Assembly (NCBI RefSeq): GCF_016865585.1
Contig: NZ_JAESND010000002.1
Span: 186,001 to 250,000 of the forward strand
Direction of reading: 5' to 3'
Length of the DNA stretch: 64,000 nucleotides
Origin: Jeongeupia naejangsanensis
Lineage (GTDB): Bacteria > Pseudomonadota > Gammaproteobacteria > Burkholderiales > Chitinibacteraceae
The translations under genes and the position numbers were made by a program. Below are positions 7,788 through 19,348 of this stretch, piece after piece (position 1 is the first letter of the stretch; every line of letters starts with the position of its first letter). The notes beneath the pieces were generated by a model. That model searched no databases and was not told where the DNA came from. It saw nothing but the letters and a program-made list of their open reading frames with translations.

Positions 7788-9395
7788 ATGATGCCGCAAA
7801 CCCAGCCCCCGCTTCTTGATGTGCATGCGCTCAGCGTGCGTTATCCCGATTCCGCCGCGCCGGCGGTCGACGCCATCAGTTTCTCCGTTGCGGCAGGCGA
7901 AACGCTGGCCATCGTCGGCGGATCAGGCTCCGGCAAGAGCGTGACCGCCAGGGCACTGATGCGGCTCGATCCCGACGCCGGCTACGGCGGCGCAATCCGT
8001 TTCTCCGGCGACGATGTACTGGGCATGTCGGCACGCCAGTTGTGTGCCTTGCGGGGGGGCGGCATCGGCATGGTGTTCCAGGAGCCGTTGTCGGCACTGA
8101 ATCCGGTGATGAGCGTCGGCGCGCAGCTGGCTGAAGCGCTGGTGCTGCAGCGCGGTTTGTCCGGCAAGGCCGCGCAGGCGGAAATGGCGAGCCTGCTGCA
8201 GCGGGTCGGCCTCGACGATGCGCAGCGGATGCTGGCGAGTTTTCCGCACCAGCTTTCGGGTGGCCAGCGCCAGCGCGTACTGATTGCCATTGCATTGGCT
8301 GGGTCGCCGAAACTGTTGGTGGCCGACGAGCCGACGACGGCGCTGGATGCGCATCTGCGTCTTCAGGTGCTCGTCCTGCTCAAATCGCTGGCGCGCGAGT
8401 CGGGTATGGGCTTGCTGCTGATTTCGCACGATTTGCCGCTGGTGCGCGATTTCGCCGATCGGGTCGCGGTGATGCACGAAGGCCGCATCGTCGAGACCGG
8501 CGAGACCGCGTCGCTGTTCGGCGCGCCGAAGCACGACTACACGCGTGCCTTGCTGGCGGCGCGCAGTGCGCGGCTGGCGGCGCCGCTCCCGCAGGACCGC
8601 GCCGTCCTGCTGCAGGCGCGTGGCTTGCATTGCCGCTACCGGCGCTCGCGGGGCTGGTTTCGCGCCGCGGAGCATTTCGATGCGCTGAAGCCGACCGATT
8701 TCGAACTGGCGCGTGGCGAAACACTCGGCATCGTCGGTGCGTCCGGTTCGGGCAAAACCACGCTCGGCCTGGCGGTGCTCCGGCTCTTGCGCGAGGCGAA
8801 GGGCGATGTGGATTTCCATGCCGGCAGCGGCGCCGTGGCCTTCTCGCGGCTTGCCGGCCCATCGCTGCGGCGGATGCGTCGCCATTTGCAGGTTGTGCTG
8901 CAGGATCCGTTTGCGTCACTGTCACCCCGGCTCACGATCGGCGACGTCGTCGGCGAGGGCTTGCGGGTTCACCAGCCCGAACTCGATCCGGTCGAGCGGC
9001 GACGCCGGGTGATTGCCGCGCTGGCCGAGGTCGGTCTCGGCGCCGAGGTCGCCGATCGCTATCCGCATGCGTTTTCCGGTGGCCAGCGGCAACGGGTCGC
9101 CATCGCACGGGCGCTGATCGTCTCGCCCGATGTCCTGGTGCTCGACGAGCCGACATCGGCGCTGGATGCACACGTGGCGGTGCAGGTGCTGGGTTTGCTG
9201 GCCGAGTTGCAGCGCCGCCGTGGCATCGGCTACCTGTTGATCACCCATGATCTGGCGGTCGTGCGCGCGCTGGCGCATCGCGTCATGGTCCTGAAGTCGG
9301 GCGAAGTGGTCGAGCAGGGGACGGTGGACGCCGTGTTTGCCGAGCCGGCACATCCTTACACCCGATCACTGATTTCGGCTGCGGCCCTGCCCTGA
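7788..9395 (+). CDS. yejF: Peptide ABC transporter double ATPase YejF
   Basis: A 535-residue protein with two complete ABC cassettes (E. coli YejF is 529). Cassette 1 has Walker A GGSGSGKS, signature LSGGQRQRV and Walker B LLVADEPTTALD; cassette 2 has GASGSGKTT, FSGGQRQRV and VLVLDEPTSALD. It should power YejB/YejE. In most genomes yejABEF is one operon. Here two minus-strand genes and a strong terminator intervene, so yejF must use its own promoter in the 120 bp shared with cvrA. Two adjacent ATG codons are possible starts (7788 or 7791). Confidence 0.9.
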   Translation: MMPQTQPPLLDVHALSVRYPDSAAPAVDAISFSVAAGETLAIVGGSGSGKSVTARALMRLDPDAGYGGAIRFSGDDVLGMSARQLCALRGGGIGMVFQEPLSALNPVMSVGAQLAEALVLQRGLSGKAAQAEMASLLQRVGLDDAQRMLASFPHQLSGGQRQRVLIAIALAGSPKLLVADEPTTALDAHLRLQVLVLLKSLARESGMGLLLISHDLPLVRDFADRVAVMHEGRIVETGETASLFGAPKHDYTRALLAARSARLAAPLPQDRAVLLQARGLHCRYRRSRGWFRAAEHFDALKPTDFELARGETLGIVGASGSGKTTLGLAVLRLLREAKGDVDFHAGSGAVAFSRLAGPSLRRMRRHLQVVLQDPFASLSPRLTIGDVVGEGLRVHQPELDPVERRRRVIAALAEVGLGAEVADRYPHAFSGGQRQRVAIARALIVSPDVLVLDEPTSALDAHVAVQVLGLLAELQRRRGIGYLLITHDLAVVRALAHRVMVLKSGEVVEQGTVDAVFAEPAHPYTRSLISAAALP

Positions 9396-9522
9396 GTAGT
9401 AGTACGCAAACCGGTCGGGCAAGCGGATGCATTGGCTGACGACTTCACCTATAAGGGTTCGGTAATATTTGATGTAATATGCGCGTCATCAAGATAACCA
9501 TAAAAAAATTAGGGGTATTGAG

Positions 9523-11100
9523 ATGCGCCGCAACGAACCGGTCAGTGGAAACGAGATCAAGGTCGATCCACGCCGCCCCCTCGTCAGCAAAACCGATCTG
9601 AAGGGGCAGATCGTCTACGCCAATCCCGCCTTTACTGACATCAGCGGCTTCGATCGCGACGAGCTGCTGGGCAGTCCGCACAATCTCGTCCGCCATCCGG
9701 AGATGCCCGCAGCGGCGTTTGCCGACATGTGGCGCACGCTGAAAGCCGACCTGCCGTGGCGGGGCATCGTCAAGAACCGAGCCAAGAACGGCGACCATTA
9801 CTGGGTCGAAGCCTTCGTGACTCCCTTGCTGAACGGCGGCAGAAAGACCGGCTACATGTCGGTGCGCAATACGCCCAGTTCTGCGCAGATTCGCGAAGCC
9901 GAGCGTCAGTACGCAGCCGTGAACGAAGGGCGAGCGACCCTGGCCGAAACGCGCTGGCCGAGCACGCTCGCGCTGCAATGGCGCCTTGCGCTGGTGTTCG
10001 CGACGCTGCTTGCGCTGTCCTGTGCTGCGCTGTGGGTCCAGCCGCTCTACTGTCTGCTCGCCGCAACCGGTGTTGCGCTTGCCGGTTGGGCCTGGATGCG
10101 GTCGAGCTGGCTGGCGCCGCTGAATGCCGCGAGCGAAGCGGTCGCACAGCTGGCCGAAGGCAATTTCCGTTTCGACACCCAGACCCGGGCACCGAGCGAA
10201 TGCGCGCGTCTGCTGTTGCAGATCGAAGGCATGCGCATCAATTTGCGCGCGGTGATCGCCGACGTCGTTTCGGCTGCGGATACCGTGGGCACACGCGCTG
10301 GCGCCGTCGCGGCCTCATCGGTGGCGATGACCGAACGGGCGCGCAGCCAGTCCGATGGCGTGACCGGCGTGGCCGCTGCACTCGAACAGCTGACCGTGTC
10401 GGTCGACGAAATCCACGATTCGACGCGGCAAAGCGCCGCGCATGCCGATCATGCAGGCGAACTGGCCCGGCGCGGCAGCATCGAGATGCGCGCCGCGCAG
10501 GGGGCGACGCAGCAGGTGGTCGGCGTGGTCGGCGAAGCGCGCGCCACGCTCGAAGCGCTGTCCGATGCCGTCCACAGCATCGATATCGTGACGCAGACGA
10601 TTCGCGAGATCGCCGACCAGACCAATCTGCTCGCGCTGAATGCGGCGATCGAGGCGGCGCGCGCCGGCGAGCAGGGGCGTGGCTTTGCCGTCGTCGCCGA
10701 CGAGGTACGCAAGCTGGCCGAGCGGACCAGCCGGAGCACCGGCGACATCAGCGCGACGATAGCAACGATGGCCGAACGCTCCGGACTGGCACTGGCGAGC
10801 ATGGCGCAGGCCGTCGATGCGGTTCATCACGGTACGGCGATGATCGACGATTGCGAACGGACGCTGCAGCAGATATGCGAAGCGAGCAGCGGCGTCGAAC
10901 GTGCCGCGCACGAGGTCGACGGCATGCTGCGTCAGCAGTCGCAGGCGGCCGGCGAAGTGGCGGCCAGAATGGAGCGGATCAGCACGCTGACCGAGGAGAA
11001 CGGCGTCGCGATTGCCGGCATGAGCGGTGCCGCCGAGACGCTGTCCGACGTCGCGAGCGAGCTGCACGCGATGCTGCAGCAGTTCGAAAAGTCGCTCTGA
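9523..11100 (+). CDS. Aer-like methyl-accepting chemotaxis protein with N-terminal PAS
   Basis: A 525-residue receptor. Residues about 20-120 are a PAS domain resembling the FAD-binding PAS of the aerotaxis receptor Aer ([16 protein letters not shown], then [19 protein letters not shown]). Two close hydrophobic segments at about 150-195 anchor it with almost no periplasmic loop. The rest is a helical signalling domain with the highly conserved hairpin tip ([20 protein letters not shown] and [15 protein letters not shown]). It probably reports redox or energy state to CheA/CheW. No che genes are nearby. A run of A residues and AT-rich sequence precedes the start. Confidence 0.88.
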   Translation: MRRNEPVSGNEIKVDPRRPLVSKTDLKGQIVYANPAFTDISGFDRDELLGSPHNLVRHPEMPAAAFADMWRTLKADLPWRGIVKNRAKNGDHYWVEAFVTPLLNGGRKTGYMSVRNTPSSAQIREAERQYAAVNEGRATLAETRWPSTLALQWRLALVFATLLALSCAALWVQPLYCLLAATGVALAGWAWMRSSWLAPLNAASEAVAQLAEGNFRFDTQTRAPSECARLLLQIEGMRINLRAVIADVVSAADTVGTRAGAVAASSVAMTERARSQSDGVTGVAAALEQLTVSVDEIHDSTRQSAAHADHAGELARRGSIEMRAAQGATQQVVGVVGEARATLEALSDAVHSIDIVTQTIREIADQTNLLALNAAIEAARAGEQGRGFAVVADEVRKLAERTSRSTGDISATIATMAERSGLALASMAQAVDAVHHGTAMIDDCERTLQQICEASSGVERAAHEVDGMLRQQSQAAGEVAARMERISTLTEENGVAIAGMSGAAETLSDVASELHAMLQQFEKSL

Positions 11101-11104
11101 CGGC

Positions 11105-11125
11105 GCTGCGGGACGTACCCGCAGC
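11105..11125. terminator. Hairpin between convergent chemoreceptor and hydrolase genes
   Basis: A perfect 8-bp stem (GCTGCGGG/CCCGCAGC) with a 5-nt loop fills the 25 bp between the two stops. There is no T-run, so termination by it alone is uncertain. Confidence 0.4.
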
Positions 11126-12046
11126 TCAGGCTGTCGCGAGCTCGACCGTGGCCGCGTGAAAATGGGGTGGCAGGAGTTCGAGCAGTCGTGCGCAAACGCC
11201 CGGTGCCATGTCGTGACCCATGCCGTCGATTTCGACCAGCCGTGCGCTCGGGATCTTGGCAGCGCAATCGCGGCCGCAGGCCGGCCGGATCAGCGGATCG
11301 TGGCTGCCGTGAATGATCAGGCTGGGTACTTCGATGGATGCCAGCAGCGGGCTGCGGTCAGGCGCGGCGGCGACGGCGAACAACTGGCGCAGCACGCCGG
11401 ACGGGTGGATGGCCCGCGAGAGGCTGCGTTGCAGCCGTGCCCGCTGCACTTCGGCCGGCGTGGGAAAACCGGGGCTCTGGATCACCGCAAAATTGCGCAT
11501 CATCCAGTCGATCAGCGTGTCGCGATGGTCCGGCGCGTAGGCATTGCGCGGCGGCCGGCGAACCAGCGCCGCCAGCGCCGCGCGGGTCGGCCCGGGCAGG
11601 CCGCCGGCTCCGCTGGTGCTCATGATGCTGGTCAGGCTCAGTACGCGCTGCGGTGCCCGTGCGGCGACAAGCTGGGCAATCATGCCGCCCATCGATACGC
11701 CGGCGACATGGGCCGCATCGATGCCGAGCGCATCCATCAGCGCCAGCGTGTCGGTGGCCATGTCGTCAAGCGAGTAGGGTGCCCTGATCGCCAGTCCCAT
11801 GCGTCGTTTGAGCAGGTTCCACGGCAGGCTGGGTGCGCCCAGATCATCCAGATAGCTCGACAGGCCGATGTCGCGGTTGTCGAAGCGGATGACACGAAAG
11901 CCGGTACCGGCCAGCGACTGGCAGAATTCGTCCGGCCAGCCGATCAACTGCATGCCCAGACCCATGATCAGCATCACCGCCGGGTCGCTGGCGTCACCGA
12001 ATTGTTCGTATTCGATCTGTAGTCCGTTGGCGCTGGCTTGGGGCAT
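11126..12046 (-). CDS. Alpha/beta-fold hydrolase
   Basis: A 306-residue cytoplasmic enzyme of the alpha/beta hydrolase fold. The nucleophile elbow is GVSMGG (serine about residue 118), the acid is in HGSHDPLIRP and the catalytic histidine in GMGHDM near the C terminus. It resembles the large group annotated alpha/beta hydrolase or esterase; members act on esters, lactones or haloalkanes and the substrate cannot be predicted. It follows clpB on the same strand but a strong terminator lies between them, so it is probably transcribed separately. Confidence 0.8.
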   Translation of the reverse strand: MPQASANGLQIEYEQFGDASDPAVMLIMGLGMQLIGWPDEFCQSLAGTGFRVIRFDNRDIGLSSYLDDLGAPSLPWNLLKRRMGLAIRAPYSLDDMATDTLALMDALGIDAAHVAGVSMGGMIAQLVAARAPQRVLSLTSIMSTSGAGGLPGPTRAALAALVRRPPRNAYAPDHRDTLIDWMMRNFAVIQSPGFPTPAEVQRARLQRSLSRAIHPSGVLRQLFAVAAAPDRSPLLASIEVPSLIIHGSHDPLIRPACGRDCAAKIPSARLVEIDGMGHDMAPGVCARLLELLPPHFHAATVELATA

Positions 12047-12133
12047 GAGGTCTCCGGTCGGGTGCGGGGTCTTCCCTCAGACATCGGGGGCATTCGCATC
12101 GATTCAAGCGGAAATTGTGCCTGCTGTCGCCGG

Positions 12134-12162
12134 AAAAAAAACACCCCGCCGAAGCGGGGTGT
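12134..12162 (-). terminator. clpB terminator
   Basis: On the minus strand a 9-bp stem (ACACCCCGC/GCGGGGTGT) with a 4-nt loop is followed by a run of eight T residues, 20 bp after the clpB stop. This is a textbook rho-independent terminator. Confidence 0.9.
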
Positions 12163-12182
12163 GTCGGTGAAGGCACGCAGGA

Positions 12183-14759
<2,577 letters not shown>

Positions 14760-14796
14760 GGGTTCTCCTCGCAGGCAGAAGTTCTGTATGCATGCT

Positions 14797-14824
14797 AGAT
14801 GGAGCGGCTGCGGGCCATTTCAAG
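14797..14824 (-). promoter_or_regulatory. Sigma-32 (heat-shock) promoter of clpB
   Basis: On the minus strand CTTGAAA at 14818-14824 and CTCCATCT at 14797-14804 are separated by 13 bases, matching the RpoH consensus (CTTGAAA, 13-17 bases, CCCCATNT) with one mismatch in the downstream box. Transcription would begin about 30 bases before the clpB ATG. Confidence 0.8.
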
Positions 14825-14842
14825 CGCGTAGTCCTTGGCTGC

Positions 14843-16288
14843 TCAATGGGTATTGCTTGCACTTTGCACTCTGGCGTTGCCGGTGTCGGGCAGGTCGTCC
14901 ACTACCGGCGCCGGGCGGTCGTCGATGCGGACAAACAGCAGTGCTGGTGCGATCAGCGCCGCGCCCACGCACAGATAGGTGGCAAGGAACATCGTATGCA
15001 GCTCATGCGCTTCGGTGGCAAAGTGGCCACCGAAGGCCACCAGCAACAGCCCGACCAGCGCAGCCCCCAGACTCATCGTCAGTTGCATGATCATCGACAT
15101 CATGCTGTTGCCGCTGCCGGCAAGGCTGTTGTCGAGATCCTTGAGCATGTAGGTGTTCATCGCCGAGAACCGGGTCGCGTTGAGGCCGCCTTGCAGCACC
15201 ATGAGTGGGATCATCAACGGGTAATAGCCGGCAAGACCGCACAGTCCGATGCCGACAACGGTCAGGCCAAGCAGGACGGTGGTCCAGCTCAGCACCCGCC
15301 GGTAGCCGAAATGCTGCACTGTACCGACGACGACACGCTTCATCGACATTGAACCGATCACGGTGGGAATCGACATCATCCCTGCGTGCATCGGACTGAA
15401 GCCGAGGCCCATTTGCAGGAAGAGCGGCGTCAGCAGCGGGAGGGCGCCGGTGCCGATGCGTCCGAAGAAGCTGCCCGCAGCGCCCATGGCAAAGCTGGGA
15501 ACCTTGAGCAGGCGCGGATTGAACAGTGGTGCTTCGGCGCGATTGGCGTGCTGCCAGTACAGCATCAGCGCGCAAAAACCGAAGGCAAGCATCGGTACGA
15601 CCGTGGTCATGGTCAGGTGCAGTTCACCCGCGCCTTCGAGCGCCAACGTCAGCATCGCCATCGAGGTGGCAATCAGGATGAATCCACCGAAGTCGAAGCG
15701 AGGCACGCGTTCGAGCGCGAAGTTGGGCATCAGCTTCCAGGTGGCCAGCATGCCCAGCAGCCCGATCGGTAGATTGATCAGGAAAATCCAGTGCCAGGAG
15801 ACGTATTCGACCAGAAAGCCGCCAAGCGTCGGCCCCACAAGCGGGCCGATCAGGCCGGGCAGGGTGACGAAGTTCATCGCCGCCATGAAGTCCTTGCGCG
15901 GCACCGCCTTGAACACCGTCAGCCGGCCGACCGGCACCATCATCGCGCCGCCGGCACCTTGCAGGATCCGTGCGAACACCAGCGTGCTCAGGTTGGGAGC
16001 CAGCGCGCAGGCGAGCGAGCCGGTGGTGAACAGCGCGATGGCGCAAAGGAAGATGCGGCGCACGCCGAAGCGGTCTGCCAGCCAGCCGCTGGCGGGCAGC
16101 AGGATGGCCACGGTGAGGATGTAGGCAATGGCGACCGACTGCATCCGCAGCGGATTTTCGCCGAGGCTGTGCGCCATCGACGGCAGCGCCGTGTTGACGA
16201 TGGTGGCGTCGAGCGTTTCCATGAAGAAACCGATCGCCACCAGCCAGAGCAGCCAGCGCGTCGATGATGGGGCTTGTTCGGTACTCAT
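14843..16288 (-). CDS. mdtD: MFS drug exporter, MdtD type (DHA2 family)
   Basis: A 481-residue, 14-segment major facilitator. Stretches such as [15 protein letters not shown] near the N terminus, [17 protein letters not shown], and [15 protein letters not shown] match E. coli MdtD closely, and the C-terminal half ([33 protein letters not shown]) does too, so the assignment is to this subfamily rather than MFS in general. It probably exports drugs or metabolites using the proton gradient; in E. coli mdtD belongs to the mdtABC-baeSR operon, absent here. GGAAGG precedes the start. An 11-bp-arm palindrome 40-66 bp upstream suggests a repressor. Confidence 0.88.
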   Translation of the reverse strand: MSTEQAPSSTRWLLWLVAIGFFMETLDATIVNTALPSMAHSLGENPLRMQSVAIAYILTVAILLPASGWLADRFGVRRIFLCAIALFTTGSLACALAPNLSTLVFARILQGAGGAMMVPVGRLTVFKAVPRKDFMAAMNFVTLPGLIGPLVGPTLGGFLVEYVSWHWIFLINLPIGLLGMLATWKLMPNFALERVPRFDFGGFILIATSMAMLTLALEGAGELHLTMTTVVPMLAFGFCALMLYWQHANRAEAPLFNPRLLKVPSFAMGAAGSFFGRIGTGALPLLTPLFLQMGLGFSPMHAGMMSIPTVIGSMSMKRVVVGTVQHFGYRRVLSWTTVLLGLTVVGIGLCGLAGYYPLMIPLMVLQGGLNATRFSAMNTYMLKDLDNSLAGSGNSMMSMIMQLTMSLGAALVGLLLVAFGGHFATEAHELHTMFLATYLCVGAALIAPALLFVRIDDRPAPVVDDLPDTGNARVQSASNTH

Positions 16289-16327
16289 TTCAGCCTTCCC
16301 TACCGGGGAGGCGGGGAGCCTCGCTCG

Positions 16328-16354
16328 GTATTTCGTAGTAATGCTACGAAATAC
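16328..16354. promoter_or_regulatory. Perfect inverted repeat upstream of mdtD
   Basis: Two 11-base arms (GTATTTCGTAG at 16328-16338 and its inverse at 16344-16354) flank a 5-base centre, in the 136-bp gap between mdtD and the upstream cyclase gene on the same strand. No T-run follows in the direction of the upstream gene, so an operator for a dimeric repressor is more likely than a terminator. No regulator gene is adjacent. Confidence 0.55.
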
Positions 16355-16424
16355 TAAGCGCGGATTCCATTTGTTTCCGTACCTTTATTACGTTGTAATA
16401 GGCAACTATTGTGCGTGTTGAGCC

Positions 16425-17738
16425 TTAGACCGGCGGCGGCAGCGTGACGACGGTGTTGCGGCCGCGGTGCTTGGCTTCATAGAGCGCGCGATCGGCACGT
16501 TCGAGAAAGGTTGCCAGCGGCTCGGTAGCGAGTGTCGTGACGCCGAAACTTGCCGTCATCGTCTGGCCGGTGGGCCACGTGTTGGCCTCGGTGCTGTAGC
16601 GGAGCGATTGCGCCAGTTGCCCCGCGTGCTCGAGCGAGGTGTCGGGGCAAAGCAGAACGAACTCTTCACCGCCCCAGCGCACCAGATAGTCGCGCTGGCG
16701 GATGCGCTTGCGCAGCAGGGCGGAAAATTGCTGCAGGACCGTGTCGCCCATTGCATGACCATGCTCGTCGTTGACGCGCTTGAAATGGTCGATGTCGCAA
16801 AAGATGACCGCCAGCGGCCGTTCTTCGTCCAGCGCTCTGGCTGCCTCGTCGAGCAGGGCGTCGCGGATGCCCGCGCGGTTGAGCGCGCCGGTCAGCGGAT
16901 CGCGCTTGGCTTTTTCGCCGATCTTGGCGTTTTCCAGCATCAGTGCCGCGTTGAGCTCCTGCAGCTCTGCTTCGCGCTCGCGGCTGTGCGCCAGCGTGCT
17001 GCGCATGCGCAATTGCCAGTGCGCCAGATACGTAATAGCGGCACACAGCCACAGGGCCACGATGAACAGCGCCATCTCGCCGGCGCTGACCCATTTGCCG
17101 CGAAATTCGATGTAGTCGATCTTGAATTGCAAGTCGGCCTTCTCGCGCACGCCGGCCGTATCCAGCAACAGCATGGGCACGTTCTGCATTTCGACCGCCG
17201 CGCGCTCGATCGGAATGTTGTTGTTGTTCAGCCACCACGAGGCCACGTTGAATGCCCGCATCGGCACCTTGATTTCACTGCCGTCGGCACGCGGCTCGAA
17301 TTGCAGCTCGTTGAGCCGCCAGGTCAGAGGGTCGTCGGCCTTCGCGCTGCCGATATCGAAGTCGCGCAGGAACAGGCGCAGTCGCTGCGCACCGGTACCG
17401 CTGGCCGAGACCTTGAGCGCGATGTGCGAGAAACGGGAGAAGTCGATGCCCTGATGCGGATCATTGCTGAACGAGACGCGCAGTTCGCAATAGGGCCATT
17501 CGTAATCGGGCTTCAGTTTGCAATCGAAAAGGAGGCGCTGGCCCTGCCGTTGCAGCGTGGCCACCGAAGCCCCGCCTTCGTCCCGGTCGGACAGCGCGGT
17601 GATCTGATACGTGCTTTCGCCATCGAGCCGCAACACCCGATTCAAGCCCAGATGCTGCCACACAAGCAGGGCAATGCTGAGCATCAACAGGATGAATATG
17701 GCGGCGCGGAGGCGCCGGTCGGCAAGGGGAACAGGCAT
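16425..17738 (-). CDS. Membrane diguanylate cyclase with extracytoplasmic jelly-roll-like sensor
   Basis: A 437-residue protein: membrane segment at about 10-28, a 190-residue periplasmic part, second membrane segment at about 222-242, a short coiled coil, and a C-terminal GGDEF domain. The catalytic loop is intact (RWGGEEF), and an RQRD five residues before it is a complete inhibitory I-site, so it should make c-di-GMP with product feedback. The periplasmic part, with many beta-strand-like stretches (SHIALKVSASG, RLRLFLRDFD, VASWWLNNNN), resembles galactose-binding/CBM-type jelly rolls, so the signal may be a carbohydrate. That last point is inference. Confidence 0.85.
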   Translation of the reverse strand: MPVPLADRRLRAAIFILLMLSIALLVWQHLGLNRVLRLDGESTYQITALSDRDEGGASVATLQRQGQRLLFDCKLKPDYEWPYCELRVSFSNDPHQGIDFSRFSHIALKVSASGTGAQRLRLFLRDFDIGSAKADDPLTWRLNELQFEPRADGSEIKVPMRAFNVASWWLNNNNIPIERAAVEMQNVPMLLLDTAGVREKADLQFKIDYIEFRGKWVSAGEMALFIVALWLCAAITYLAHWQLRMRSTLAHSREREAELQELNAALMLENAKIGEKAKRDPLTGALNRAGIRDALLDEAARALDEERPLAVIFCDIDHFKRVNDEHGHAMGDTVLQQFSALLRKRIRQRDYLVRWGGEEFVLLCPDTSLEHAGQLAQSLRYSTEANTWPTGQTMTASFGVTTLATEPLATFLERADRALYEAKHRGRNTVVTLPPPV

Positions 17739-17772
17739 TGGCGGTCGGATTGCATTGAGGGGGTTGGAGACA

Positions 17773-17800
17773 ATTAAACCGTTTTTCGCACATTAAACAA
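17773..17800 (-). promoter_or_regulatory. Candidate sigma-70 promoter for the cyclase gene
   Basis: On the minus strand TTGTTT (17795-17800) and TTTAAT (17773-17778) are 16 bases apart, 35-62 bp before the start codon, in an AT-rich stretch. Confidence 0.45.
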
Positions 17801-18054
17801 ACTTGTAATGACCGGGTTGTATCTCGATGGTCATTCCGGTATTCAAAGCACGCTGTAATTAGCGCCAATTTCTTGCATTGTGCTTCGATTAATCACCGGG
17901 TTATGCAAGTACGCTTGCAGTTGATTGTCTGGATTCGCAAGAAATTGGTATTCCGTGTAAGCGAACTTGCAGCACTACGTCATCATTACCAATGCCAATT
18001 GGCTATTCTATCCGTACATTCGCCGCTTCCGAGCCTGCGCTTCCCCGACCCGTC
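17801..18054. other. AT-rich divergent intergenic region
   Basis: Together with the promoter to its left this makes a 316-bp gap between the divergent cyclase and FUSC genes. It holds a 7-bp inverted repeat (AATGACC...GGTCATT, near 17807-17836) and a small GCAAG-tacg-CTTGC hairpin at 17905-17918. I see no convincing gene, though an open frame of 67 codons exists at 17873-18076. The FUSC promoter must be here. Confidence 0.4.
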
Positions 18055-19110
18055 ATGTTCCTTCATCCTGCCCTGACCTTGCAGCGCGCACCGATCAACC
18101 GGCGACGGATGTTGCGCGCGGTGATTGCGGTCGGCTTGCCACTGGCGATTGCGCTGGTGCGCGGCGAGTTCCTGCCTGCCGTTTATGGTGCGGTCGCCGG
18201 CTTCTATACGCTGTTCGTCGACAGTGGCGGCGATACCGGCGAGCGACTGGCCGCGATTCTGTACATGACGGTCGGCATGCTGCTGGCCGGGATTGCCGGC
18301 GTTGTCGGCCACTATGTGCCCGGTGCGTCGCTGGTGCTGCTCCTCGGTTTCACCGCCGTGGCCGGCTGGCTGCAAGGCGCCGGCAGTGCGGTCGAGTTCA
18401 TCGGCAAGTACTGGCTGATCGCCTTTCTGTTCGGTGACAGCGCGCCCGATCTGCCGCCCTTGTGCGGAACATATCTGATTGTCGGTGGTCTGGCGGGGAT
18501 GTTCGCGGTGCTGGTCGACCTGATCATCGCGCGCCGGCCCGAGCCGCAGAGTGCGCCGATGTTGCGCGATGCGGCGCGGCACCTTTTGCGTCGCCGCCAC
18601 ACCAATGGTGCGTTCACTTTCTATTTCATGGTGTTGGTCGTCGTCGGTTATGCCGTCGGTCACTGGCTTGGCTTGACCCGTGCGTACTGGGTGCCGCTGA
18701 CCATCGTCATCGTCACCGTTTACGATCCGCGCCACAGCATTCACAAGCTGATCCAGCGGCTGGCCGGTTCGCTGCTCGGTGCGGTGCTCGGCGCGCTGAT
18801 TGTGCATTTCGTTCGTGCCGAATGGGCGCTGGCACTGTGCGTGACGGCAATGGCGGCGTGGCTGCCGGCGGCACAGGCGCGCAACTACTGGGTGGCGGTG
18901 ATTCCGATCACCGCGCTGGTGATGGTGCTGCTCGATTTCGGCATCCTGCGCGGCAGCATGTCGGCGACCGATTTCGCGCTGGCACGGATGGCGGACACCG
19001 TGGTGGGCTGCCTCGTCTGCGGCGTGGGGGCGATGATCTATCTGCGGTTGTTGCCACGGATAGAGGCGCGGCAGCAGCCCCGCCGTCTCCGGCAGAAGCA
19101 GGACATATAG
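18055..19110 (+). CDS. FUSC family membrane protein (aromatic-acid exporter type)
   Basis: A 351-residue protein with two similar halves of hydrophobic segments, the first opening with RRMLRAVIAVGLPLAIAL and the second with GHWLGLTRAYWVPLTIVIV-type sequence. The motif TRAYWVPLT and the YDPRHSIHKLIQRLAGSLLG stretch are the hallmark of FUSC (fusaric-acid resistance/AaeB-like) proteins. It probably exports small organic acids. An in-frame ATG at 17992 would add 21 residues, but they lack family character and sit in AT-rich sequence. Neither start has a good ribosome site, so the start is uncertain. Confidence 0.8.
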   Translation: MFLHPALTLQRAPINRRRMLRAVIAVGLPLAIALVRGEFLPAVYGAVAGFYTLFVDSGGDTGERLAAILYMTVGMLLAGIAGVVGHYVPGASLVLLLGFTAVAGWLQGAGSAVEFIGKYWLIAFLFGDSAPDLPPLCGTYLIVGGLAGMFAVLVDLIIARRPEPQSAPMLRDAARHLLRRRHTNGAFTFYFMVLVVVGYAVGHWLGLTRAYWVPLTIVIVTVYDPRHSIHKLIQRLAGSLLGAVLGALIVHFVRAEWALALCVTAMAAWLPAAQARNYWVAVIPITALVMVLLDFGILRGSMSATDFALARMADTVVGCLVCGVGAMIYLRLLPRIEARQQPRRLRQKQDI

Positions 19111-19348
19111 TCAAAATTGTTGACTTAAACATCCGGGCGGTGTCAATGCCCGCGAAACAGCGTTGTGACATCACGCAAATTTCATGCTGGCGGCGTAACA
19201 AGTACCGCCACGGGGCGAGGTCGATGGACTACATTTCCCGCATCAGACCTCCGTGCTCTCAGTCCGCGTGCTGCGCGCTCAAGCCAGAATCCGGACCGAA
19301 CCGAATCAGTAGCTCAGGCGCCGTGGCGCCATTGCAAAGGAAACACAC

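Noticed and set aside
17873-18076. 67-codon frame in the intergenic region before the FUSC gene
   Set aside because: No ribosome site, no recognisable motif, and it overlaps the probable promoter and gene start.
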